Shown here one piece after another: positions 24,959 through 32,734 of a stretch of DNA of 64,000 nucleotides. Source of the stretch: Pseudomonadota bacterium (lineage in GTDB: Bacteria; Desulfobacterota; Desulfarculia; Desulfarculales; Desulfarculaceae); assembly GCA_018902755.1 (NCBI GenBank), contig JAHIQI010000052.1, forward strand, positions 62,001-126,000, in the 5' to 3' direction. Position numbers and translations under genes: made by a program. Every line of letters starts with the position of its first letter. Positions within the stretch are counted from its first letter, which is position 1. The notes beneath the pieces are model-generated. The model did not search any database and was not told the DNA's origin. It worked only from the letters and a program-made list of their open reading frames with translations.

Positions 24959-25441
24959 GTGGCCTCCAGCGAGTACCTGGACAAACTTGATCCAGATAAA
25001 TTATCCAAATTTTTCGGCGCTATATTCTCTACGGTGATCATATCCGGAATAAACGTGGTTGTTTCCGGCCATCTCCTAGGTTACATACTGGATCTTGAAG
25101 AAAAAGATGGAGATAATAATTATTTTGGCGTTTCCATCCCGCCATTTATAAAGGCAAAGGCAAAAGGAGCTAGAGCCATCGCCGGACTGGCTGCTTTTGG
25201 AGTTTCTATTGTAATCGTAGGGTTATTTCTCTCGAACCAGGCACGGGATATTTTTATAGTAAATATGGCGGCTACCAAAAGTCAGTGGACGGCATGTCAA
25301 GCACTGGCAACATCTATATCATTAACTTTCTGCATTATATTGGCATTTGTCAAAGTTGTCTGCCTAAAAGTCTGGGTGGTCTTCAAATCCCAAGACGAAA
25401 AGGGGCCTGAGATCCGCCTGCAAGACGTGCGGAAAAATTGA
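24959..25441 (+). CDS. Small membrane protein of AT-rich island
   Basis: A 160-residue protein that I do not recognise. Three hydrophobic segments (about 20-45, 78-98 and 112-135) separate short polar loops, and the C-terminus is basic and cytosolic. Codon use is much more AT-rich than the flanking ntrY and lpxC. The start is a GTG with GGGGGG six bases upstream. A MinD/ParA-like ATPase starts 24 bases after its stop. The pairing suggests a membrane partner for that ATPase, but no family supports this. Confidence 0.6.
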   Translation: MASSEYLDKLDPDKLSKFFGAIFSTVIISGINVVVSGHLLGYILDLEEKDGDNNYFGVSIPPFIKAKAKGARAIAGLAAFGVSIVIVGLFLSNQARDIFIVNMAATKSQWTACQALATSISLTFCIILAFVKVVCLKVWVVFKSQDEKGPEIRLQDVRKN

Positions 25442-25465
25442 TCTCAGGAAGATAGCGAGCAATAA

Positions 25466-26386
25466 ATGTCGAATAACACAACCAATGGGGACGTTAAAAA
25501 AACCCAAAGAATTGCCGTCATCAGCGGCAAAGGAGGAACAGGCAAAAGTCTAGTAACAGCATCTATTGGATTTGTGCTGGCACACTGCGGATACAAAGTT
25601 CTGCTCGTGGATATGGACCTTTTTACAGGGGGTTTAACCTTTTTCTTGTCGGGGCTATCTGAAAAGCCTGATCGCATATCTCGGGGATTGTTAGATGTAT
25701 TTGCTGATAAATATGAAGACAAAAATAAGGACAACCAAAACAACTGCAAGATAGACAAGATAAAAATATCTCATCAATTTGTAGATGGTAATCTCTTTCT
25801 ACTACCATCGCTCTCATCCCGACGCCGCAATGTTAGCGAACTAACGATTAGTAAAGATGTCAGCACGTTGCCTCAAATAATGAATATTCTTTTTAGAGAC
25901 GTGATAGGCATGGAAGAAAGCTTTGACTATATAATTTTTGATACTAGAGGCGGAAGCGATATAACAAGCGTTGGTTCTGCTCTGACTTGTGACAAATTAG
26001 TTGTCGTTACAGAAGCAGACAAAGTTTCGTGGGACACCGGTAGAATACTACTTGATGCAATTGAGGACGCTTGGAATGCATATTGTTATGACGATCCATT
26101 TCCAGGAGTGGGGTTTATACTGAACAAGAATGTTTTACCTCCGGAGGGGGTCGAAACTTATTTAAAAAAAATATGGTCTGCAAAACATATAACGACGATT
26201 CCTTTAGATAGAGATGCTATAGCATATTTCCAAGAAGACAAGATGCCGATTGTTGAAGATATATCTTGCGAATTTAGCGAGGCCATAGTTACTGGCATCG
26301 GGGATTTTTTCGATGTTATGGTTGGAAATTCAAAAATATCTGAACGATACATTAATTTGCGAATAAAGGCGCGAGAAAAAAAATAG
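25466..26386 (+). CDS. MinD/ParA-family P-loop ATPase
   Basis: A 306-residue deviant Walker A ATPase. KGGTGKS with the signature first lysine (about residues 20-26), switch I VDMDLFTGG, switch II FDYIIFDTRGG and a C-terminal pocket with NKN (FILNKNVLPP) are all present. Such proteins dimerise on ATP and position or segregate a partner on DNA or membrane. No ParB-like gene or parS site is seen, and the flanking genes encode small membrane proteins instead. The N-terminus adds about 15 polar residues. AT-rich composition marks it as acquired. The ATPase family is secure; the cargo is unknown. Confidence 0.85.
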   Translation: MSNNTTNGDVKKTQRIAVISGKGGTGKSLVTASIGFVLAHCGYKVLLVDMDLFTGGLTFFLSGLSEKPDRISRGLLDVFADKYEDKNKDNQNNCKIDKIKISHQFVDGNLFLLPSLSSRRRNVSELTISKDVSTLPQIMNILFRDVIGMEESFDYIIFDTRGGSDITSVGSALTCDKLVVVTEADKVSWDTGRILLDAIEDAWNAYCYDDPFPGVGFILNKNVLPPEGVETYLKKIWSAKHITTIPLDRDAIAYFQEDKMPIVEDISCEFSEAIVTGIGDFFDVMVGNSKISERYINLRIKAREKK

Positions 26387-26433
26387 AGAGAGACCGAATT
26401 GAAAGGAAAAAATTAAGGCTAAAAAGAACTTCA

Positions 26434-26622
26434 TTGTTACTAGTGATGTACTCTTTAATGGGTGCTTTTGCGTTATTAATCCTTGGTTTGAGTGATGAAA
26501 TACCGTGGAAATACGTATTGTGGACACTGTTGGTCATATCTATGTTTAGCGTGATGTTTAGTGGCTTACTAGAAGAACTTACATCGAAAATGCGCTCTCT
26601 TATGGAGGGAAACAGTAAGTAG
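26434..26622 (+). CDS. Short two-helix membrane protein
   Basis: A 62-residue product from TTG 26434 with two transmembrane helices (about 3-20 and 27-45) and a basic, charged tail. The frame stays open upstream into the end of the ATPase gene. A start at the ATT at 26398 behind GAGAGA would add a Lys/Arg-rich N-terminus. The true start is therefore unsure and the gene itself is only moderately supported. It shares the AT-rich composition of the two genes before it and may complete a three-gene unit. Confidence 0.4.
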   Translation: MLLVMYSLMGAFALLILGLSDEIPWKYVLWTLLVISMFSVMFSGLLEELTSKMRSLMEGNSK

Positions 26623-26853
26623 GGAGACATAGCTGAAATTTTCCTTTTAATGCAACTCCTTGAGAAAATATGCTTTGGGCCGTTACCTAGGCGACCGCTT
26701 GGTCAAACAGGGACAGAGGCTACTATAGTGGCGAGGTAAACTCACTAGGCTATGGGGTCACCAACTCCAGGGGGATCAGGTCGGATACGAACATGTGGAA
26801 AACCTCGTTGTTAGGGCCGTAGCCTGCCCTGGCAAGCGGCGAGACGGGGGCAC

Positions 26854-26882
26854 AAAAAAACGCCCCGGCGGGTGCCGGGGCG
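26854..26882 (-). terminator. Terminator after lpxC
   Basis: On the minus strand CGCCCCGG pairs with CCGGGGCG around a six-base loop and is followed by seven T. It lies 24 bases beyond the lpxC stop. The stretch 26623-26853 between the AT-rich island and this hairpin holds no gene or repeat that I can see. Confidence 0.85.
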
Positions 26883-26906
26883 TAGGATAGCTTGCGGGGC
26901 GTGAGC

Positions 26907-27834
26907 TTAGGCGGTGGCCGCCATGCGGTCGAACAGGGGCAGGGGCTCCTCGACGAAATCGGGGACGTCCTTGAGGCTGGGGGTCACCAACTCCCAGGCG
27001 GTGGGGTCGGCCAGGAACTTGCGGAACAGCCTGTTGTTCAGGGCGTGGCCGGACTTGTGGGCGGTGAAGGCCCCCACGATGGGGCGGCCCACCATGGCCA
27101 AGTCGCCGATGAAGTCCAGCACCTTGTGGCGCACGAACTCGTCGGGGAAGCGCAGGCCGTCCTCGTTGAGCACCTGGTAGTTGTCCAGGACCACGGCGTT
27201 GTCCAGGCTGCCGCCCAGGGCCAGGCCGTTTTCATGCAGATAGCGCATGTCGCGCAGGAACCCGAAGGTGCGCGCCCGGCTGATCTCCTTGTCGTAGCCC
27301 CGCTCGTCCAGGACGAAACCCATCTTCTGGCGGTGGATCAAGGGGTGGTCGAACTCGATGGTGAAGTCCACCTTGAGCTTCTTGTTGGGGGAAACCTTGA
27401 TGCTCTTGCCGTTTTCCGACACCTCGACCTCCCGCTTGACCCGGTAATACTGCCGGGGCTTGCCCTGGGAGGTGAAGCCGGCGCCGCGCATCAAGAACAC
27501 GAAGGGCGCGGCCGAGCCGTCCATGATGGGGATCTCCGGCGCGTCCACCTCCACCAGCACGTTGTCCACCCCCAGGCCCGACAGGGCCGAGAGCAGGTGC
27601 TCCACCGTGGAGATGGTCACCCCGTCCATGCCCACGGTGGTGGACAGGTCGGTGGAAACCACGTGATTGACGTCGGCGGGGATAAGGGGAGAGGCGGGCA
27701 GGTCGGAGCGCTTGAACATCACTCCGGTGTCCGTTTCCGCCGGGCGTAGGCAAAGGTTCACGGTTCTGCCGCTATGCAGTCCTATTCCGGTGCAAGATAC
27801 AGGGCGCATTAAGGTGCGCTGGTGTTGGTTCATT
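26907..27834 (-). CDS. lpxC: UDP-3-O-acyl-N-acetylglucosamine deacetylase
   Basis: A 308-residue zinc deacetylase that makes the committed step of lipid A synthesis, so the cell has a lipopolysaccharide outer membrane. Zinc ligands are visible as STVEHLLSAL (His about 78), HKVLDFIGDL (His and Asp about 235-241) and the catalytic AHKSGHALNN (His about 265). The MDGSAAPFV loop and the early GIGLHSG turn are typical. ATG 27834 is preferred because GAGGAG lies nine bases upstream; earlier in-frame starts give a non-family N-terminus. Length is normal. Confidence 0.96.
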
Positions 27835-28030
27835 AAGTCGGCTCCTCGTGCGGACATAACTCTGGGCAGGAATAGAAGCAACTAGCGTGCCACCAGTCCG
27901 CTTTGGTTGTCCGGAGGAGAAAAATACGGCTAATGCTACAATATTGCAAGCAAATATTGTTTGGTGCCGCTAACGGGGACAGGAACGGGAAAGCCCCCCG
28001 TTTTCCTGCCTTTGGGGGGCGAAACCCACA

Positions 28031-28654
28031 CTACGCCCCCTTCGGTGTGTCAAAAAGCCCACGTTCGGCGGCGATCCGCTCGGCGCGCTCCAGGTCCTGG
28101 GGGAAGTTCACATTGATGAAGCTCAGGTCGTCGGGGTCCACTTGGGCCACCTCTTCCCGGCTCATGGTGTAGGCCCCCACCTGCCTGAGCAGCCGGTGGG
28201 GCCGACGCTCCCCGTCCTGGACCAGCTTTTGGGCGCAGGGCAGGCACTCGCGGCTGTACCAGGCCATCAGGGGCTCCATGCCCCCGGGGCCCTGGCAGCA
28301 CACCGCCTTTTGCCCGTCGCTCAGCTCCAGGATGCGCCTGAGCAGGGCCGGGCGCATCAGGGGGGCGTCCACCGGCAACAGCAGCACCGAGGTGGCCGGG
28401 GTGTCCAGGAACACGGTGACCAGAGCGGCCAAGGGCCCCTGGCCCGGCCAACGGTCGGCCACCACGGGGCAGGGGAGGTCGGCGAAATCGGCGCAGTCGG
28501 CCGCGGCCACCAAGACCTGGGGGCACAGCTCCCGGGCCCGCTCCAGGGCCAGGTCCACCAGGCGGCGTCCGCCCAGCTTGCGCCAGGGCTTGCCTCCGCC
28601 CAGGCGTCTGCCCGGCCCTCCGGCCAGCACCACGGCGGTAAGCTCGGGGCGCAT
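28031..28654 (-). CDS. mobA: Molybdenum cofactor guanylyltransferase
   Basis: A 207-residue nucleotidyltransferase that attaches GMP to molybdopterin, making the guanine-dinucleotide cofactor of formate dehydrogenases and related enzymes. The GTP site opens with VVLAGGPGRRLGGGKPWRKLGG, shown here as LAGGPGRRLGGGKP. VVADRWPGQGPLAAL and LLPVDAPLM (metal Asp) follow. Its ATG shares one base with the stop of the MerR-like gene, so they are coupled. A 7-bp GC stem at 27993-28020 past the stop is a weak terminator candidate. Confidence 0.9.
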   Translation of the reverse strand: MRPELTAVVLAGGPGRRLGGGKPWRKLGGRRLVDLALERARELCPQVLVAAADCADFADLPCPVVADRWPGQGPLAALVTVFLDTPATSVLLLPVDAPLMRPALLRRILELSDGQKAVCCQGPGGMEPLMAWYSRECLPCAQKLVQDGERRPHRLLRQVGAYTMSREEVAQVDPDDLSFINVNFPQDLERAERIAAERGLFDTPKGA

Positions 28655-29076
28655 CAGCTTTCCTGGTCCATGGGCGCGCCGCCGGAGGGCTCCAGCACCC
28701 GCTCGGCCGCGTATTCGCGGTTCAGGTACACCGCGCAGCGCTCGCAGGGGCCAGGGCACAGGGTGGAGGACTGCTGGCGGATCTCCCAACAGCGGCGGTG
28801 GGGTTCGGCGTAGGCCGCGCACGACTCCTTTTGGGAGCAGGCGAAGATGTTCCAGCAGGGGGCCAGCACCATCAGGTTGCGCAGGCAGGCCAGGGTGAAG
28901 CCCCGCCCGTGGATGAGAAAGTTGATGCGCCGTATCTGCGAAACCTCGAAATCGCTGTAAAGCCGGTTGTTGGTGTTCGCCTCGCGCTCGGGCAGGATGA
29001 ACCCCTCTTTTTCGTACTCCCGGATTCGCTTCTGGCTCAGCTCAACTTTGCGGGAAACCTCGTTAATCAGGTACAT
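28654..29076 (-). CDS. MerR-family regulator with Cys-rich C-terminus
   Basis: A 140-residue regulator with a MerR winged helix at residues 1-70 (MYLINEVSRKVELSQKRIREYEKEG, R-Y-D-F-E type wing, IRRINFLI). A C-terminal part follows with about nine cysteines (APCWNIFACSQKESC, CWEI, LCPGPCERC) suited to an iron-sulfur cluster or other metal or redox sensor. It is divergent from the radical SAM peptide cluster across a 250-base gap that contains an 8-bp-arm palindrome. It also precedes mobA, overlapping it by one base. It could control either side. The start at 29076 has GGAG eight bases upstream. Confidence 0.82.
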   Translation of the reverse strand: MYLINEVSRKVELSQKRIREYEKEGFILPEREANTNNRLYSDFEVSQIRRINFLIHGRGFTLACLRNLMVLAPCWNIFACSQKESCAAYAEPHRRCWEIRQQSSTLCPGPCERCAVYLNREYAAERVLEPSGGAPMDQES

Positions 29077-29193
29077 CAGGCTGCTCCACGCCCTGGGGGT
29101 GCAGGGTATAGACGAAATGTCGTGCAGACGGGTGCCCACAAATAGCACAGCCGGGAAAGGGTGGCAAGATTTATGTTGACCACCATGTGAAAC

Positions 29194-29213
29194 ATATACT
29201 AGCATTAGTATAT
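29194..29213. promoter_or_regulatory. Palindromic operator candidate between merR-like and RiPP genes
   Basis: A perfect inverted repeat with 8-base arms, ATATACTA and TAGTATAT, around GCAT. It lies in the AT-rich divergent region, about 115 bases before the precursor start and about 120 before the MerR-type start. MerR proteins bind such dyads inside promoters. A TTGACC lies at 29176-29181, but no well-spaced -10 is clear. Confidence 0.5.
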
Positions 29214-29326
29214 TAGTATAGACATAAAACCTTGGCGCCTGCCCCCCGGGCCAAGACTGCCCGGCTGCGATGAAAGTTCGCGGCCGGGTTTTGTGGTTCA
29301 GGACAAACCAAAAAAGGAGGGTGAGG

Positions 29327-29584
29327 ATGAGCAAGATAGAGGTTGATACTTCTAGATTTGCCGAAGACGTCCAGGAGGTTATCGACAAATTGCGCTCAGA
29401 AGGTGTGGAAGCGGCCAAACCTATGGCGGAAGCGTTTGCTAAAAAATATGCCGAAGGAGCGACGGCAATTAAAGGATCGGAATGCGCCGGTTGCACTTCT
29501 TGCGCGGGATGTGCGATCTGTGGAGTTTCAGCTATCGAAGCTATTCAAGCTGGACATTTACTCAGGGCGTTTCATCTGGGGTAG
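29327..29584 (+). CDS. RiPP precursor peptide with five-Cys CX2C array
   Basis: An 85-residue peptide with an excellent ribosome site (GGAGG, six bases from the ATG). The N-terminal half is an acidic amphipathic helix (about 11-45), as expected of a leader recognised by an RRE. The C-terminal part carries cysteines at 53, 56, 59, 62 and 65, every third residue (ECAGCTSCAGCAICG), followed by a 20-residue tail ending HLLRAFHLG. A radical SAM-SPASM maturase with an RRE-like N-terminus lies 75 bases downstream. I know no named family with this array. Ranthipeptide, sactipeptide or a metal-binding peptide are all possible. Confidence 0.75.
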   Translation: MSKIEVDTSRFAEDVQEVIDKLRSEGVEAAKPMAEAFAKKYAEGATAIKGSECAGCTSCAGCAICGVSAIEAIQAGHLLRAFHLG

Positions 29585-29593
29585 TTAGTCTAA

Positions 29594-29631
29594 ACCAACA
29601 TGGCTGGACATAATATTCCAGCCATGTTGGT
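29594..29631 (+). repeat. Perfect 15-bp hairpin between precursor and maturase
   Basis: Bases 29594-29608 pair perfectly with 29617-29631 around an 8-base loop; shorter outer arms (GTTAG at 29584-29588, CTAAC at 29634-29638) could extend it. No T-run follows, so it is not a standard terminator. In RiPP operons such stems usually stabilise precursor mRNA or lower read-through to the enzyme. Confidence 0.75.
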
Positions 29632-29659
29632 GGCTAACAAGCAGTAGATGGAGGCAGGT

Positions 29660-31000
29660 GTGTTACGTCCAATTGTAGCTTCAAAATGGATTGTTTTTAG
29701 GGAGCCCAAGGGGGCGTATCTCCGAGAAAAATATTCTGGGTCGCCTAAATTGACAGGCGAAATATGGGATCTAACGGAGTTGGCTTATGTAACATTAAAA
29801 ATGTGTGATGGCACAAAAAATGTGCGGGAAATTTTAGAAGAAGTATCAAAATTAGTAGGTAATAATATCCCAATGCTAGAGTCTGCTGGGGCGTTTATTG
29901 TTGGCGCTGTTGAAAAGGGAATATTAGTTAATAATAACTCATATGAAGGATATCACTTCCCAGAGCACGGGTCAGCAATCAGATATTTTCCAATGCATTT
30001 AGCAATTGAATTGACCGATAAATGCAACCTGCGATGTGGGCACTGTTATAGGGATAGTGGGCCTAATCTCGGCAGCTTTTTACCAAAAAAACGACTATTA
30101 TCTATTCTATCTGAAGCATACGATTACGGCGTACAAAGTATTGAGCTGTCTGGTGGTGAGCCAACTATTCATCCTGATATTGACGCAATGTTAGACTTTA
30201 CACTTCAAAACTTTGGGGCGGTAGCATTGCTAACTAATGGAACAAGAATTACAGATAGCATATGCGATTTGTTGGTAAGTTATAATGAGCGATCATTTGT
30301 TCAAATAGACCTAGATGGTCCAACAGCCCTCGAACATGATAGCCTTAGAGGAATACCAGGTTCGTTTGAAAAAGCTGTTTGCGCGATTGCCAGGTTGTCG
30401 AAAAATGGAGTACGTGTCAGAGTCGCTATGTCTCTTCATAGGGGTAATGTAGACACTATCGAGCAAACCTATGAGCTCGCGTGTAACCTTGGAGCCCATT
30501 TGTTCCTGTGTAGCCCGGTTATGGCAATAGGCCGTGCAACAGAGGAAATGGTGTTGCCATGGGACGATCTAAAAAGGTCGAGCGAATTACTGGAAAAATT
30601 GGCGGATAAAGATCCAAAACGTGTTCTTAAAGCCTCCGAGTTAAAGCGCCTGTCCGGTAAATTAGGCGCTAATTGTGGGGCGGGATCTAGGTCGATTACG
30701 ATAGGGCCAGATGGGGATATTAGGCCTTGTTTCTTGGTGAACAAAAAATCTCATCGCTATAAAAACATTATAGCAGAATCGTTAAGCAACGCCTTGGCTG
30801 GCGCACCGCTTGAATTTTTTCGTACTCTTGAACCTCCTAGTCTTGAAATATGCTTAGATTGCCAATTTAATGCTTACTGCTTTGGTTGCATCGCTAGGCC
30901 TTTATTGGCTTGGGATCGGGCAAAAAAATCGGGCTTAAAGATAGAATGTTTATGGGACCGAGAGACTGGCTTTTCGGAGGAGCTTGGTTTTTCGATGTAA
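29660..31000 (+). CDS. Radical SAM-SPASM peptide maturase with RRE
   Basis: A 446-residue enzyme expected to crosslink or otherwise modify the upstream Cys-rich peptide. Residues 1-95 look like a PqqD-type RiPP recognition element (LTELAYVTLKMCDGTKNVREIL). The radical SAM core has CNLRCGHC at residues 122-129 and GGEPTIH. A SPASM/twitch end has CGAGSRSITIGPDGDIRPC (about 339-357) and CLDCQFNAYCFGC (about 412-425) for auxiliary clusters. GTG 29660 is preferred to ATG 29648 because GGAGG (29650-29654) lies five bases before it. Composition is AT-rich against GC-rich flanks. The chemistry is not predictable from sequence. Confidence 0.88.
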   Translation: MLRPIVASKWIVFREPKGAYLREKYSGSPKLTGEIWDLTELAYVTLKMCDGTKNVREILEEVSKLVGNNIPMLESAGAFIVGAVEKGILVNNNSYEGYHFPEHGSAIRYFPMHLAIELTDKCNLRCGHCYRDSGPNLGSFLPKKRLLSILSEAYDYGVQSIELSGGEPTIHPDIDAMLDFTLQNFGAVALLTNGTRITDSICDLLVSYNERSFVQIDLDGPTALEHDSLRGIPGSFEKAVCAIARLSKNGVRVRVAMSLHRGNVDTIEQTYELACNLGAHLFLCSPVMAIGRATEEMVLPWDDLKRSSELLEKLADKDPKRVLKASELKRLSGKLGANCGAGSRSITIGPDGDIRPCFLVNKKSHRYKNIIAESLSNALAGAPLEFFRTLEPPSLEICLDCQFNAYCFGCIARPLLAWDRAKKSGLKIECLWDRETGFSEELGFSM

Positions 31001-31057
31001 GACATGTGAGGTTAAATAATTTTATCTTTAATTCTTCACTTTAAACTACAAAAATTA

Positions 31058-31303
31058 GTGCTGCCAACGCTGGAGGACCATTTCCGGCAATGGTTTGCGT
31101 TTTTTGACTGGGGGTACGGCCCCATGGCCTGGCGGCGGGAGGCCATTGAGGAGGACGACAGCCTGGGGTTCGAAGAAAACACCTCGACCCCGCCGGAGCC
31201 GGTGTACCTGTGGCGCGGCGATAACGCGACGCTGCCCTGGGCGGCCTTTCACCGCGCCGCCCGGCGGCAGCGGGATTGGGTGCGGGACCGGGTCTTCGCC
31301 TAG
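31058..31303 (+). CDS. Small orphan protein at island edge
   Basis: An 81-residue Trp-rich acidic protein (HFRQWFAFFDWGYGPMAW, PEPVYLWRGD) that I do not recognise. The GTG start has no ribosome site and lies exactly where AT-rich island DNA changes back to GC-rich DNA, so this may be the 3' remainder of a longer gene cut by the island. Its stop overlaps the start of a duplicated deoxyhypusine-synthase gene end that continues on the other strand. Confidence 0.4.
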   Translation: MLPTLEDHFRQWFAFFDWGYGPMAWRREAIEEDDSLGFEENTSTPPEPVYLWRGDNATLPWAAFHRAARRQRDWVRDRVFA

Positions 31304-31431
31304 ACCTTGGCTTCCCTCTTCAGAAGCTCCATGGCCTCGTCGCGCCGGGCGTATAGCCGCTTGGGCTCGCGGCTGCCCACCGTTCGGCCAGGTAGCTGGT
31401 GATGCCGGGCAGGGCGATGGTGGTGTCGGTG
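31298..31431 (-). pseudogene. Duplicated 3' end of the DHS-like gene
   Basis: These 134 bases match 32733-32867, the last ~130 bases of the intact DHS-like gene, with about nine substitutions and one indel, in the same orientation. The single-base loss shifts the frame after SYLAE. Similarity stops abruptly on both sides. The two copies flank the desaturase gene as a direct repeat, so this is a relic of a second DHS-like gene or of an insertion by duplication. Confidence 0.8.
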
Positions 31432-31590
31432 ACTGGCCAAAAAACACTACGTTCGCGCTCAATATATTGAGATAATAATAAAAAGGAAAAAGGCCGGATG
31501 TGGCGGAGCATCCGATTATGCCCAATTCCGTAAAGAGATCATAAGAATGGATTTCTACCGCTGGTTTTTCGTTCAGATGGGGCCGATGAA

Positions 31591-32676
31591 TTGATTCTGA
31601 AACTGGAGTTCGGCGAGGACAAAAAGTTTGAGACCGACCTGCGCCAACGGGTCAACCAATACTTTCAACGAGGCGCGGGGCGCTCAAAATCGGGCGATTG
31701 GCGGTTGTACTTGAAAACCGCGGTGATTTTCGCCCTTTTCGCGGCTTCCTATGTGCTTTTGGTGTTCGCGGCCCAGAACCTTTGGCAAGGCCTGCTCCTG
31801 GTCACCCTGCTGGGTTTGTCCACGGCTTTGATCGGCTTCAACATCGCCCACGACGCGGGGCACAAGTCCTACGCCAAAACCCCTTGGGTCAACCAGGTCA
31901 TGGCGGCCACCATGGACCTTGTCGGGGGCAGCTCATACATGTGGTACTGGAAACATGTAGTGATCCATCACAGGTACGTCAACATCACGGGTTATGACAC
32001 GGATATAGAACTGGGATTGCTCGGCCGCTTGTCGCCGCACCAAAAGAGACTCCCCTTTTATCGCTGGCAACACATCTATCTCTGGTTCGTCTACGGGTTC
32101 CTGGCCATACAGTGGGAATTCGTGGCTGATTTTGAAAAAATCATATTGGGGCGGATCGGCGGGCACGGCTTTCCCCGGCCCACCGGTAGAGATTTGGCGG
32201 TCTTCATAGCCGGTAAGGTCGTTTTTTTCGGCTGGGCGCTGTTGATTCCCTGGATCTTCCACCCCTGGTATGCGGTTCTTTTTTACTATGGCGTCGGGGT
32301 CCTGGTGCTGGGCGGGTCCCTTAGCATCGTGTTCCAGATACCGCACTGCGTGGAAGAATCGGAATTCCCCCTGCCCAGCCCGGACACGGGGCGGATGGAA
32401 CAGCCCTGGGCGGTTCACCAGTCCAACGTGACCGTGGACTATGCCCGCCGAAGCCCGGTAGCGGCCTGGTTGTTCGGCGGGTTGAACTTTCACAAGGAGC
32501 ATCATCTGTTCCCGACGATCAGCCACATTCATTACCCGGCCCTCGCCGGGATAGTGGAGCAAACCTGCCGGGACCACGGGCTGGCCTACCGGGAGCATCG
32601 GACCTTTCTGTCGGGCATTGCGGCCCATTACCGCTGGCTGCGCAAAATGGGGGAAAAAGACCGCCTCTCTGAGTGA
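31591..32676 (+). CDS. Membrane fatty acid desaturase
   Basis: A 361-residue integral membrane di-iron desaturase. All three histidine boxes are visible: HDAGH (about 88-92), HHRYVN near 126 with the preceding His (KHVVIHHRYVN), and NFHKEHHLFP near 310. Four membrane helices (about 42-85 and 205-252) bracket them. HKEHH places it with acyl-lipid front-end or omega-type desaturases, which need oxygen, notable beside strictly anaerobic enzymes. The TTG start overlaps the stop of a possible 15-codon upstream frame at 31547. It is flanked by a direct repeat of the DHS-like gene end, suggesting insertion. Confidence 0.88.
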   Translation: MILKLEFGEDKKFETDLRQRVNQYFQRGAGRSKSGDWRLYLKTAVIFALFAASYVLLVFAAQNLWQGLLLVTLLGLSTALIGFNIAHDAGHKSYAKTPWVNQVMAATMDLVGGSSYMWYWKHVVIHHRYVNITGYDTDIELGLLGRLSPHQKRLPFYRWQHIYLWFVYGFLAIQWEFVADFEKIILGRIGGHGFPRPTGRDLAVFIAGKVVFFGWALLIPWIFHPWYAVLFYYGVGVLVLGGSLSIVFQIPHCVEESEFPLPSPDTGRMEQPWAVHQSNVTVDYARRSPVAAWLFGGLNFHKEHHLFPTISHIHYPALAGIVEQTCRDHGLAYREHRTFLSGIAAHYRWLRKMGEKDRLSE

Positions 32677-32734
32677 GAGGTGGCCCGGCGACCCAAGCCG
32701 CCAAATGCAGCGCGGCCTTGCTCCCGCTGTTGGC

